NCBI GenBank assembly: GCA_015654985.1
Contig: JAATFW010000082.1
Span: 1 to 34,253, forward strand
Length of the DNA stretch: 34,253 nt
Direction: 5' to 3'
From: Sphingobacteriales bacterium
GTDB lineage: Bacteria; Bacteroidota; Bacteroidia; Sphingobacteriales; Sphingobacteriaceae
Positions 24,812 through 33,539 of the stretch are shown piece after piece. The stretch's first letter is position 1; each line of letters begins with the position of its first letter. The position numbers and the translations under genes were made by a program. Below the pieces are notes generated by a model. It was not told the DNA's origin. It made no database searches and was given only the letters and a program-made list of their open reading frames with translations.

Positions 24812-27190
24812 CTAAATACAAACAATTCCCTGCTTTTCGAGCTCTTCAAAAATCTGTGCATGGATGACGTTTTTCGTGCTTTCAGACTCAGATATGTCTT
24901 TACACCAGAAGTAGACTTTAATGCTGCTGTTTGTTGCGTTAATAGGGCTAATCATAATTTTCGGCTCTTTGTGAAGGTATACATTCGTGTTCGAATGGAT
25001 CGTTTCTTTAATAAGCGTTATGATATCTGTGGTATTAAAAGGTTTGGAAACCGAGAGTTCTATATCTACCCTCATATAATTATTGCTTAGGGTCCAGTTA
25101 ATAATGTTGTTGGAAAGAATAGTGCCATTTGGAATAATTATTTCAGCCCCTTCATCACTCAGCAAGGTGCTGGCCCGCACACCAATTTCTTTTACCCTGC
25201 CTTTTTTATTCGCCAGTTCCACAACGTCACCAATACGGATCGTTTTATCAAAGATCAAAATGATCCCTGATACAAAGTTGCTCACAATATTCTGCAACCC
25301 CAGGCCGATACCTACGCCCAATGCACCTAAAATGACTGTTATTTTATCAATAGGTAAGCCTGAGGCCGCTACCGCAATTAAAAAACCCCCGATCAGTAAA
25401 ACCAGGCGTGTAACCAGTAATTTAGACCGTTCGCCTACGTTTTCATCCAATAATTCCTCGCCTGTATCTCCGAGGAAATATGCGATATATTTTTGCAGGA
25501 AATTAGCTGTCCAAATGATTCCGGCAAACAAGACGATCCCGCTAAAGGTAAAAGAGAAGCTGCCAATAGTTCTTTTTTCTGTCAGCACTTCCATCACTTC
25601 TGTGTACAGCCCGTTAAAAACGTTCAGGTTGGTAGTAAATAAAATGAACCACATCAGAAAGGCGCCAACGCCTAAAATTCTCTTTCCGCCAGAAATAATA
25701 GGCTTCCAGTCAAAATAATGAGGATTGTTTTTTCGGATCCTGCTGCTCGTCATTTGTAAAAGAAAGGCTTCATTTATTATTTTAACTAAGATAATGAATG
25801 AAACCGCATACATAAGTGCACTTGTACCTGTAGTATAAAAAACCTGTGTAAGGGTAAAGCGGCCGAATAAATTACATAATGCGGCAAAAAAGGAAAAGAA
25901 GATAAACATGATCGCAACACCAGAAATGATGGTATATTTTTTAGCTTCATCCGTAAATGCCTTTAAGGTTAGAAGACCGAAAGCCATTGAACTGATACTT
26001 AATGCGAACAGCAGCCAGCGCTGAAATCCGGGAGGCATACCTAAAGCACGGAGGAACGAGGGCGCAAGCAGAAATAATATAAAAATGAGCCATCTGTAGA
26101 ATATTTTTCGCGGAACCTTGCGGTAAAACAGAACAGAGAGACAAATGGATAGCAGTAAATGTATTACCTCTATATATAACGCCGGTGCGCCCAGGTCGAA
26201 TATCGGGGCCAGGGTGAGAATTAAAATAAGCGTGATGAGGTAGGGCTGCGGCACAATAAGGGAAAAGTTAAAATCATTTAAGGCATCCAGCTTCTTCCGC
26301 TGTTTCACGCTCCGGAAATTAAAAAACACCCAAAAGAAAAATATTGCGCCTGTAAGCATCAATAGCAGGCGGCTGCTCTTGGTATAAATAAAATAGTACC
26401 GGGAGATCTGTTGCTCGCTGTTTATGAATTTTTTGAAGTTTAAGTTCCTGTTCCCTTGTTTACTGGCAGAAGGTTCCCAGAGATATCGTCTCTCCTTGCC
26501 AAAAGCATTGATACTTACAGATTTTAATTCGTTGTCTGTATCATATATTAATTCTTTAATACCGATCAGATTAGCAGATGTACGTGCCTGGAGATTGTTA
26601 AGTAAGAGTGTGTTGCCCTTAATCAGGCTGTCGGTAATAAAACGCTTTTCGTTTAATTCCTTAAACTGATCGCTAAACATGATCCGCAGGGAATCAGTTC
26701 TGGCAATTATACTTAAAACAGAGTCATTGCGTAAATTCAGAATTCCGGATTTTAGCTCCCGCAGCTTTTGCTGATAATCCTGCAGGTCCCCGAGGCAATC
26801 CTTATTGTTGTTTTCCAATTCATCGAGCAATGTCTGATACATCTGGAGGTTTTGGAGGTTTAAACGTCTGTCGCTCTGTGCCAGCCGGTTTTTAATCAGA
26901 GCAATCACCTCCTCGTCCTGTGTTAAATGAACAGCAATCGGCTTTAGTTTAGTAAACGAAGTGATGGTTACCGGTACCTTATTGATCACTTCGAACATGT
27001 TTTCAATATGAACAAGGTAGTCGCTTTTTGTTAATGTATTTGAATCAGCCAGGAAAGCCATCTCAGGATTTTTTTCAGGCCTGGCAGTATGCTGCGCAAA
27101 AGTACTGCTTCCGGATAGAGTCAGCAGTAAAATAAATAGGGGAGCAAAAATACGGGGCCCGTTTATTGAAAGGGAGCTTTTTATGATCAT
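24812..27190 (-). CDS. Long MscS-family mechanosensitive channel
   Basis: A 792-aa protein. A signal peptide (ending near TFAQ, residue 33) is followed by a periplasmic, mostly helical domain of about 240 residues with heptad-like Leu/Asn patterns. About ten membrane helices follow from residue 270. The C-terminal MscS core is plain: pore helix ITVILGALGVGIGLGLQNIVSN (about 612-635), then the beta domain DKTIRIGDVVELANKKGRVKEIGVRASTLLSDEGAEIIIPNG and a short alpha/beta end. This large architecture resembles MscK/YbiO-type channels that release solutes on hypo-osmotic shock. A -7 box (27248-27255) and the shared element precede it. Complete; exact subfamily not assigned. Confidence 0.9.
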   Translation of the reverse strand: MIIKSSLSINGPRIFAPLFILLLTLSGSSTFAQHTARPEKNPEMAFLADSNTLTKSDYLVHIENMFEVINKVPVTITSFTKLKPIAVHLTQDEEVIALIKNRLAQSDRRLNLQNLQMYQTLLDELENNNKDCLGDLQDYQQKLRELKSGILNLRNDSVLSIIARTDSLRIMFSDQFKELNEKRFITDSLIKGNTLLLNNLQARTSANLIGIKELIYDTDNELKSVSINAFGKERRYLWEPSASKQGNRNLNFKKFINSEQQISRYYFIYTKSSRLLLMLTGAIFFFWVFFNFRSVKQRKKLDALNDFNFSLIVPQPYLITLILILTLAPIFDLGAPALYIEVIHLLLSICLSVLFYRKVPRKIFYRWLIFILFLLAPSFLRALGMPPGFQRWLLFALSISSMAFGLLTLKAFTDEAKKYTIISGVAIMFIFFSFFAALCNLFGRFTLTQVFYTTGTSALMYAVSFIILVKIINEAFLLQMTSSRIRKNNPHYFDWKPIISGGKRILGVGAFLMWFILFTTNLNVFNGLYTEVMEVLTEKRTIGSFSFTFSGIVLFAGIIWTANFLQKYIAYFLGDTGEELLDENVGERSKLLVTRLVLLIGGFLIAVAASGLPIDKITVILGALGVGIGLGLQNIVSNFVSGIILIFDKTIRIGDVVELANKKGRVKEIGVRASTLLSDEGAEIIIPNGTILSNNIINWTLSNNYMRVDIELSVSKPFNTTDIITLIKETIHSNTNVYLHKEPKIMISPINATNSSIKVYFWCKDISESESTKNVIHAQIFEELEKQGIVCI

Positions 27191-27247
27191 TTAGTAGTTG
27201 CGGAAATAATAAAAGATGGTGAAGTCAGAATCTCCAATTCGAACTGT

Positions 27248-27255
27248 CAAAAATA
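27248..27255 (-). promoter_or_regulatory. -7 promoter element of the MscS gene
   Basis: On the minus strand TATTTTTG matches the Bacteroidota -7 consensus TAnnTTTG exactly and lies 58 nt before the start codon at 27190. No TTG is seen at the -33 spacing, so the promoter may need an activator. Confidence 0.45.
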
Positions 27256-27316
27256 AGCAATAGATTTCATTTTTATCTTAGTGTTTAAGTTGTAAGTATA
27301 ACTTGCCCCGAATCCC

Positions 27317-27350
27317 TTGTTTCTAAAAATGTAATCAGTCATTTCACCTT
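27317..27350 (-). repeat. Shared intergenic element, copy 2 (ahead of the MscS gene)
   Basis: Minus strand AAGGT, then GAAATGACTGATTACATTTT, then TAGAAACAA. It is near-identical to copy 1 and sits 127-160 nt upstream of the MscS start, about 60 nt upstream of its -7 box and about 60 nt beyond the AI-2E gene stop. Confidence 0.5.
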
Positions 27351-27412
27351 AGCATCAGTTTGTTAGCGGAAGTGTCCATTTGATATTGCCGGTGAGACAG
27401 AATATCCGGGAA

Positions 27413-28525
27413 TTATGCAGAAACTACTTTTCTTTTAAATTTTTTTGCGAGTTTGTTTTGTTTCTTTTCTTCATCACCCAGGATAATGCCCCAGGACTTC
27501 AAACTTTCTACCCGGTCAAAAATGATTTTTAATACTGCAATAACCGGGATAGACAAAAACATGCCGGATATACCCCAGATCATTTCACCGATTATAACTC
27601 CAAGTACAGTGATCAGGGCGTTAATCCGGACTTTGGAACCGACTATTACCGGAAGCAATATGTTGCTGTCGATTAAATGGGTGATAACAACCGTAATGAT
27701 AACCAGGATAACTTTGCTTGCAATGGTAGCTGTTGCAAAGGTAATTACACTACTGATTATTAATGCTGTTAATATGCCAATATAAGGGATAACATTAAAT
27801 ATACCAGTGATTAACCCCAGCAGAATAGCGTATTTTATACCCAGGATCCAGAATACCAGGCTCACTCCTGTACTTACAATAGCCATTTCGATCATCAGAC
27901 CTATAATATATTTACGGATGATATATTGTACCTCTTCAATAATATCATGAACCAGCTTTTTATTTTCGGCGAGAAATACTGATTCCAGAAAAACCATTAT
28001 CAGGCTTCTGTAGAGCAGGAAGAAAAAAGTGTAGATAAAGGTAAATACCAGGAACAGCAGAACAGATGAAAGGGAAAGGATGGTTGTTCCTACAACTGTA
28101 GTGCCCGATGCCATGATTTTGGTTGTAGCCGAGTGCACATATTTTAATTGCTTGTGAGCGTTTATATGAAAGGTAGTAGCTATCCAGTCCTGCAGATTGT
28201 CAACTGATTTACCCAACTGACTTTGGAATTGCGGCCAGTCATCTGCCATATCAGAGATCTCTGATCCGATAATATACACGATTAATCCAATAGAGGCCAA
28301 TAAGAGGATAACAGACAGGAAGGAAGCAACGCTTTTGGGTAATTTTAATTTACATTCAAAAAAAGACGCCAGCGGCAATAATAAAATAGAAAACAGACAG
28401 GAGAAAATTAACGGGCACAAAATTTCTTTTGAAATAATGACCAGGTAACCAATGGAAAAAAGACTAAACAGCACACAGGCCAGCTTAACATAAAAAGGAA
28501 GGGCGGTAAGACTTTTTATGTCCAT
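27413..28525 (-). CDS. AI-2E-family (PerM/TqsA-like) transporter
   Basis: A 370-aa membrane protein with about eight helices: two close pairs at the N-terminus (LACVLFSLFSIGYLVII; PLIFSCLFSILLLPLASFF), one after SVASF, an amphipathic cytosolic/periplasmic domain (about 90-150; WPQFQSQLGKSVDNLQDWI), then helices including YAILLGLITGIFNVIPYIGILTALIIS (about 233-259), the conserved Pro-Tyr-Ile-Gly segment of the family, and LLPVIVGSKVRINALITVLGVIIGEMIWGISGMFLSIPVIAVLKIIFD near the end. Members include autoinducer-2 exporters and Na+/H+ antiporters, so the substrate is open. A basic tail (KKFKRKVVSA) is cytoplasmic. It is flanked upstream by a 12-bp perfect inverted repeat around a -7-like box. 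Confidence 0.9.
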   Translation of the reverse strand: MDIKSLTALPFYVKLACVLFSLFSIGYLVIISKEILCPLIFSCLFSILLLPLASFFECKLKLPKSVASFLSVILLLASIGLIVYIIGSEISDMADDWPQFQSQLGKSVDNLQDWIATTFHINAHKQLKYVHSATTKIMASGTTVVGTTILSLSSVLLFLVFTFIYTFFFLLYRSLIMVFLESVFLAENKKLVHDIIEEVQYIIRKYIIGLMIEMAIVSTGVSLVFWILGIKYAILLGLITGIFNVIPYIGILTALIISSVITFATATIASKVILVIITVVITHLIDSNILLPVIVGSKVRINALITVLGVIIGEMIWGISGMFLSIPVIAVLKIIFDRVESLKSWGIILGDEEKKQNKLAKKFKRKVVSA

Positions 28526-28534
28526 ATATTAATA

Positions 28535-28574
28535 TTTAACAATAAAGATCAAGTATAGTTATTTTATTGTTAAA
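28535..28574 (-). promoter_or_regulatory. 12-bp perfect inverted repeat bracketing the AI-2E gene promoter
   Basis: TTTAACAATAAA (28535-28546) and TTTATTGTTAAA (28563-28574) are perfect reverse complements with a 16-nt spacer. The spacer contains, on the minus strand, TATACTTG (28550-28557), one mismatch from TAnnTTTG. The near arm ends 9 nt from the ATG at 28525. A repressor bound to both arms would cover the promoter; this role is inferred. Confidence 0.5.
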
Positions 28575-28745
28575 ATTTAACATCATTCGGAGCGGTAGGT
28601 TTTAATTACAGCATATTTAAATATTGAGAAATTCAGTATCATCATCAAAATCCTGCAACAGGCCATTTTCTTCACTAAACGGTAAAAATCCAGATTCAGA
28701 AAAAAATGCCAGGTAATTATGGTTGAAGAGGCGAGGTAAATGTGT

Positions 28746-28772
28746 AATAATACTAAATAAGTTAGTATTATT
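28746..28772 (+). promoter_or_regulatory. Perfect inverted repeat upstream of dinB, candidate damage-response operator
   Basis: AATAATACTAA (28746-28756) and TTAGTATTATT (28762-28772) pair perfectly around ATAAG. The right arm ends 2 nt before the -7 box, so a bound protein would block the -33/-7 region. dinB genes are commonly repressed by LexA or LexA-like proteins, but this sequence is not the E. coli or Bacillus LexA box, so the regulator is unknown. Confidence 0.6.
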
Positions 28773-28774
28773 GC

Positions 28775-28782
28775 TATCTTTG
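28775..28782 (+). promoter_or_regulatory. -7 promoter element of dinB
   Basis: TATCTTTG is an exact match to the Bacteroidota -7 consensus TAnnTTTG. It lies 56 nt before the dinB ATG, predicting a leader of about 50 nt. The region where a -33 element should be is occupied by the inverted repeat. Confidence 0.6.
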
Positions 28783-28838
28783 TTATAATGCAGAGCAAAT
28801 TGTTTTAATTAATGATAGGTTACTGATAAATACAGAAC

Positions 28839-29960
28839 ATGGAAACAACACCGCCGCCAGCCTGCCGGAAGATCATTCATATTGATATGGATGCATTTTA
28901 TGCGTCTGTAGAACAGCGGGATAATCCTGAGTACCGGGGAAAACCATTGGTGGTGGGCGGCTTGCCGCAGGGGAGAGGCGGGGTGGTTGCTACTGCGAGT
29001 TATGAGGCCCGGAAATTTGGAATACATTCTGCCATGCCCAGTAAACAAGCTTTGCAGCTTTGTCCGCATGCGCTCTTTGTGAAACCCCGGTTTGACGTTT
29101 ACAAAGAAGTTTCACGTAAAATACGCGAAATATTCAGCAGGTATACCGATCTGATCGAACCCTTGTCGCTGGATGAAGCCTACCTGGATGTTACCCTGGA
29201 TAAGCTGGGCATTGGTTCTGCTTTAGAGATCGCAAAACAAATTAAACAGTCCATCAGGGATGAATTGCAATTAACTGCTTCTGCCGGTATTTCGGTTAAT
29301 AAGTTCGTTGCCAAAATAGCCTCAGATATTAATAAACCGGATGGCTTAAAATTTATCGGCCCTTCTGCTATTGAAGTTTTTATGGAAAAGCTTCCTGTGG
29401 AAAAGTTTCATGGGGTTGGTAGGGTAACTGCTCAGAAAATGAAAAGTATGGGTCTCCATACCGGCGCCGACCTTAAAAAGCTGACAGAAGATGAACTCAT
29501 TAAAAACTTTGGAAAGGCCGGACGTTTTTATTATAAGATTGTGAGGGGAATAGATGAGCGGCAGGTGCAGCCGCACCGGGAAACGAAGTCGCTGGCTGCT
29601 GAAGATACTTTTTCCTACGATTTGACCTCTCTTGAAGAAATGGAAGCTGAACTTACCAGAATTGCCCAACTGGTTTACAGCCGTTCACTGAAGAATAATT
29701 TAAAGGGACGTACTATTACGCTCAAAATAAAATACAGTGATTTTAAGCAAATTACCCGTAGTCAGTCTTTTTCAATGCCGGTAGTTAGCCTGGAAGCTAT
29801 CATCGCTACCGCGCGGCAATTATTGGCGGCTACTTCTCCTGAAGGAAGACAAATTCGCTTACTTGGAATTTCTCTTTCGAATTTCAATGAGCCGGTCCCC
29901 GTGAAACAACATGAAAAAGCAACCGTCCAGTTAAAATTAAGTTTTGGTAATTTTATCTGA
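28839..29960 (+). CDS. dinB: DNA polymerase IV (Y-family translesion polymerase)
   Basis: A 373-aa error-prone polymerase. Catalytic carboxylates are in IHIDMDAFYASVEQRD (Asp16) and SLDEAYLDVT (Asp112, Glu113). The steric-gate region YAS, the thumb/HhH segment (FHGVGRVTAQKMKSMGLHTGADL, about 190-212), the little-finger domain (about 245-350) and a C-terminal clamp-binding motif QLKLSF close to the end are all present. It copies past lesions such as N2-dG adducts. Length is normal for DinB. Monocistronic, with its own -7 box and inverted-repeat operator candidate; the dnaE2/imuB genes 400 nt away on the other strand are a second lesion-bypass unit. Confidence 0.95.
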   Translation: METTPPPACRKIIHIDMDAFYASVEQRDNPEYRGKPLVVGGLPQGRGGVVATASYEARKFGIHSAMPSKQALQLCPHALFVKPRFDVYKEVSRKIREIFSRYTDLIEPLSLDEAYLDVTLDKLGIGSALEIAKQIKQSIRDELQLTASAGISVNKFVAKIASDINKPDGLKFIGPSAIEVFMEKLPVEKFHGVGRVTAQKMKSMGLHTGADLKKLTEDELIKNFGKAGRFYYKIVRGIDERQVQPHRETKSLAAEDTFSYDLTSLEEMEAELTRIAQLVYSRSLKNNLKGRTITLKIKYSDFKQITRSQSFSMPVVSLEAIIATARQLLAATSPEGRQIRLLGISLSNFNEPVPVKQHEKATVQLKLSFGNFI

Positions 29961-30185
29961 TCATTATTGGCTCTTTTCAAGCACCTGACAGTAGCCTGAA
30001 TTTGTTATAGTCCTTATTGCTTTCGAAATGTTCATATACAATTGAAGGGGTATATTGCCGGTTTCCGGGTACTGCTATTTGTTTTCATTTCCGCCATATA
30101 ATCCAATGGTGCCATCCCCAAATATTATCAGAAGGAATGCTGCAGCCTGAAAATTTCATCGATAATTCGTATTTTAGCTTCACTT

Positions 30186-30308
30186 ATGAAGGAAAAGCTT
30201 ATCCTTTGGCTGAAACGTGTAGGTATTGCCGGATTTCTGTTCTTTTTAATTAAAGGATTGATCTGGCTTGCCGTGTTCTATTTTATCGGAAGTAAAGCAA
30301 TTGATTAG
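30186..30308 (+). CDS. Small single-helix membrane protein (40 aa), unknown
   Basis: ATG at 30186 to TAG at 30306-30308 encodes 40 residues: a basic amphipathic start (MKEKLILWLKRVG), a hydrophobic helix with one Lys (IAGFLFFLIKGLIWLAVFYFIG) and a short polar end (SKAID). Positive N-terminus then helix is the pattern of real membrane miniproteins. A longer overlapping frame (30017-30253) looks like noise. It lies 225 nt after dinB and converges on dnaE2; the 29961-30185 stretch before it shows only a weak -7-like TATTTTAG. No family identified. Confidence 0.5.
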   Translation: MKEKLILWLKRVGIAGFLFFLIKGLIWLAVFYFIGSKAID

Positions 30309-30352
30309 AGCCTGGTAATATTCTTTGGATCTTGAAAGGCTGTATATTGTCT

Positions 30353-33300
30353 CTACCTGAAATTCCTTCCCTTATGGAAAGCTTCCCTGCCATCCGGGCC
30401 GGGCGCAGTAATTTTATTCGTACCTGCCAATGTCAGCACCGGCAGATTATCCTCAGGTGCTATGGCCAGCCCGTGCAGCAGACTGTTCAGATTAAAACAG
30501 CGGCCGGCGACCACATGGATCACTTCGCCCCCGATCTGTAATTTGCCCTCTACCATAAACAGACGCGACTGGATGATCTCCTTGCGGTATTTATCAAACA
30601 GCTTTTCCCATATCACAATGTTGGCTGCACCGGTTTCATCTTCCAGTGTCATAAACAAAATGCCTTTGGCAGTGCCTGGCCGCTGGCGAACGGTGATAAG
30701 GCCGGTTATCCTTACCGGGTCGCCGTCTTTCATGTTTTTTAGATCTCCAATCTGTTTATTATACAGCAGGTCAAGTTTTTCACGCACGAGAGCCACCGGG
30801 TGTTTTTTCAGGGATAAACCTGTAGTCGCATAATCCTGCACCACATGTTCGCCTTCGGTCATGAACGGTAATTGTATTTGTACCTCTTTAACACTTTCCG
30901 ACTGCTGACCTTCAAAAAGTGCCGTTGGGCGATCTCCCAAAGCTGATACTTCCCATAAAGCCCTGCGGCGGTCTGAACCTAATGAACGGAAAGCATCGGC
31001 ATCCGCCAGTTTTTCCAAAGCAGCTTCAGGAACACCGGCTCCCCGCAGTTGATCAACATGACTGTAAAATGGCTTTCGGCCTGCTATTAAAAGCTGCATG
31101 TCTTCCTCCTGCAGTCCTTTCACCTGCCGGAAACCTAACCGTACGGCGTGGTAGCTGCCGTCCTTTTCTTCGAGCGTATTATCCCAGAAAGAATAATTGA
31201 CATCAGCCGGCAATACTTTCACCTGATGATCCCGGGCATCCCTTACAATCTGCGCTGGCTGGTAAAAGCCCATAGGCTGGCTGTTGAGCAATGCTGCGCA
31301 GAATACATCCGGGTAATAACATTTCAGCCAGGAAGATATATAGACCAGCAGGGCAAAGGAGGCTGCATGGCTTTCCGGGAAGCCGTATCCTTCAAAGCCC
31401 TGTAACTGTTTAAAAACACGCCGCGAAAAGTCTTCTTCATAGCCTTTGGCCACCATGCCGTCTACAAGTTTCTTTTCGTAGAGGTATAATTTGCCATTGG
31501 CTTTAAAGGTAGCCATGCTGCGGCGCAGCTCGTCGGCCTCGGCGGGCGTAAAGCCGGCTGCCACAATAGCAATTTCCATCGCCTGCTCCTGGAACAAAGG
31601 GACCCCCAGCGTTCGTTTCAATATTTCTTCCAGTTCTTTGGAATGATACTCAACGGGTTCTTCCTTGTTACGGCGCCTCAGGTAGGGATGCACCATGTCT
31701 CCCTGTATCGGGCCGGGGCGCACAATGGCCACCTCGATCACCAGGTCGTAAAAACAGGTGGGTTTGAGGCGCGGCAGCATAGACATCTGTGCCCGGCTTT
31801 CGATCTGGAATACGCCGATGGTATCGGCATGGCAGATCATTTCGTAAACTTTAGGGTCGTCCTGCGGAACGTTTGCCAGTGTTAATTTTTTACCGTAGTG
31901 CTGCAATACCAGGTCAAAGGCTTTGCGGATCATGGTCAGCATACCAAGGCCCAATATATCCACTTTCAGGATTCCCAGGGCTTCGAGGTCATCTTTATTC
32001 CATTCCAGTTGGGTTCGGTTCTCCATCCGTGCGTTCAGAACCGGGCAGAGATCAGACAACCTGCCATCGGTAATAACAAATCCGCCGGTATGCTGGCCCA
32101 GTTGCCGGGGAAACCCCATCAGCAGCGCGGTGAGTTCCAGTACCTTGCGGATGAGCGGGTCATGTGGGTTCAGGCCCTGTTCGCGCAACCGCTTTTCATC
32201 AAAGCCTTCCTCTCTGAAATCCCAGATCGTAGCACCGATCCGTTTAATGGTATCTTCCGACAATCCCATTGCCTTGCCCACATCTCGGATAGCCCCCCGG
32301 TGGCGTTCCTGTGTTACGGTGGCTACGATAGCCGCACGGTCACGGCCATAGTCCTCATAAATATACTGGATGATCTCCTCGCGCCGTTCATGCTCGAAAT
32401 CAACGTCGATGTCGGGCCATTCTTCCCGGGCATCAGACATGAAGCGGGAAAACAGCAGCCTCGATTTCATGGGATTAACCGCCGTAATGGCCAGGCAATA
32501 ACAAACTGCTGAATTAGCGGCGGAGCCGCGTCCCTGGTGAAGGATCCCCAGTTCATCCGCTTTTTGAGTGTATCTATACACCCGCAGGAAATACGGGGCA
32601 AGTTTCCGGCGTTCAATAAAAGCCAGCTCAAATTCGAGTTGTTTCCTGATTTTATTGGGAATGACTTCACCAAAACGCTCGTGTGCACCGGCAAAGGTGT
32701 ATTTTATTAAACGCTGCTGTGGCGTAAGCCCATCGATAATAGCCTCTTCCGGTTCAATATATTTAAGGGTGTCCAGAGAAAAGGAGCAGGCGCCTGCAAT
32801 TTTCAGCGCGTTTTCGATAGTTTCAGGATACTGCCTGAACAGGCGCTGCAATTCGTCTATGGGTTTGATAAACCGTTCTGCATTGGCATGAAGGCGGAAA
32901 CCCGCCGTATGGATAGTACATTTTTCGCGAATGCAGGTTAACACATCCTGTAATTCGCGCCTTGCCGCTTCGTGGTAATGTACATCACCAACAGCTACCA
33001 TGGGCACACCCAGTTGCGAGAGTCGGTATAGTTTTTTGGCATCGTCGCCGCTGTAGGAACGGGTGGCGGCCACATAAAAGTCAGAAGCGAATGCGCCCTG
33101 ATATTCTGCCACATGCTGTTTAAAGTCGTCGTCATAATCGAACCGGACATTCAGGGCGTCGGGCGGAATAACAATAAATATGACCCCTTCACTGTGGGCA
33201 TATACGTCTGCTTTATATAAATGGCACTGCCCTTTTTCCGCACGTAAATTACCCAGGGTCAGTAATGCGGATAATGTGCCGTAAGCCTCCCGGCTGGTGG

Positions 33301-33535
33301 GGTAGGCTAATAAAGAGGGGCCGTCCAGTAAATCCAGCCTGCAGGCTGGAATAAATTGAACAGCCAGCTTTTTGGCCGCAATATGCGCCCGTACAACACC
33401 CGCCAGGCTATTACGGTCGGTAATGGCGATAGCCTGGTAGCCACAGGCATTAGCCTGTTCAACCAGTTCCTCCGGATGCGAGCCGCCCCGCAGGAAACTA
33501 AAATTGCTTGTAGCTTGTAATTCAGCGTATTTCAT
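30353..33535 (-). CDS. dnaE2: Error-prone DNA polymerase III alpha, DnaE2/ImuC
   Basis: A 1060-aa C-family polymerase from ATG at 33535, which gives the family N-terminus MKYAELQATSNFSFLRGGSHPEEL and starts 4 nt after the imuB stop; the longer frame from 33583 would run into imuB. PHP domain is about 1-200 (AIAITDRNSLAGVVRAH). The polymerase core includes GRGSAANS, WPDIDVDF (Asp375, Asp377) and the third carboxylate in KVDILGLGM (Asp526). A helix-hairpin-helix region and a C-terminal OB fold follow (PVRITGLITVRQRPGTAKG, about 935-1010). DnaE2 lacks proofreading and performs damage-induced mutagenesis with ImuB. Length agrees with known DnaE2 (about 1050-1100). Confidence 0.95.
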   Translation of the reverse strand: MKYAELQATSNFSFLRGGSHPEELVEQANACGYQAIAITDRNSLAGVVRAHIAAKKLAVQFIPACRLDLLDGPSLLAYPTSREAYGTLSALLTLGNLRAEKGQCHLYKADVYAHSEGVIFIVIPPDALNVRFDYDDDFKQHVAEYQGAFASDFYVAATRSYSGDDAKKLYRLSQLGVPMVAVGDVHYHEAARRELQDVLTCIREKCTIHTAGFRLHANAERFIKPIDELQRLFRQYPETIENALKIAGACSFSLDTLKYIEPEEAIIDGLTPQQRLIKYTFAGAHERFGEVIPNKIRKQLEFELAFIERRKLAPYFLRVYRYTQKADELGILHQGRGSAANSAVCYCLAITAVNPMKSRLLFSRFMSDAREEWPDIDVDFEHERREEIIQYIYEDYGRDRAAIVATVTQERHRGAIRDVGKAMGLSEDTIKRIGATIWDFREEGFDEKRLREQGLNPHDPLIRKVLELTALLMGFPRQLGQHTGGFVITDGRLSDLCPVLNARMENRTQLEWNKDDLEALGILKVDILGLGMLTMIRKAFDLVLQHYGKKLTLANVPQDDPKVYEMICHADTIGVFQIESRAQMSMLPRLKPTCFYDLVIEVAIVRPGPIQGDMVHPYLRRRNKEEPVEYHSKELEEILKRTLGVPLFQEQAMEIAIVAAGFTPAEADELRRSMATFKANGKLYLYEKKLVDGMVAKGYEEDFSRRVFKQLQGFEGYGFPESHAASFALLVYISSWLKCYYPDVFCAALLNSQPMGFYQPAQIVRDARDHQVKVLPADVNYSFWDNTLEEKDGSYHAVRLGFRQVKGLQEEDMQLLIAGRKPFYSHVDQLRGAGVPEAALEKLADADAFRSLGSDRRRALWEVSALGDRPTALFEGQQSESVKEVQIQLPFMTEGEHVVQDYATTGLSLKKHPVALVREKLDLLYNKQIGDLKNMKDGDPVRITGLITVRQRPGTAKGILFMTLEDETGAANIVIWEKLFDKYRKEIIQSRLFMVEGKLQIGGEVIHVVAGRCFNLNSLLHGLAIAPEDNLPVLTLAGTNKITAPGPDGREAFHKGRNFR

Positions 33536-33539
33536 ACTC

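Larger units (their letters stand above)
28526..28838. other. Divergent control region between the AI-2E gene and dinB
   Basis: This 313-nt AT-rich gap contains two perfect inverted repeats (28535-28574 and 28746-28772) and promoter-like boxes for both directions, each described separately. The middle (about 28575-28745) has a 12-bp AT palindrome (28613-28624). It also has a minus-strand frame without an ATG (about 28808 down to TAA at 28617), whose last residues (FSEENGLLQDFDDDTEFLN) look protein-like. No gene is called. Confidence 0.4.

Noticed and set aside
28583-28798. 71-aa minus-strand frame between the AI-2E gene and dinB
   Set aside because: Hydrophobic composition is explained by AT-rich DNA; it contains the dinB inverted repeat and overlaps another open frame on the same strand.
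30017-30253. 78-aa plus-strand frame after dinB
   Set aside because: Cys/His/Tyr-rich sequence without family features; it overlaps the more convincing 40-aa frame.
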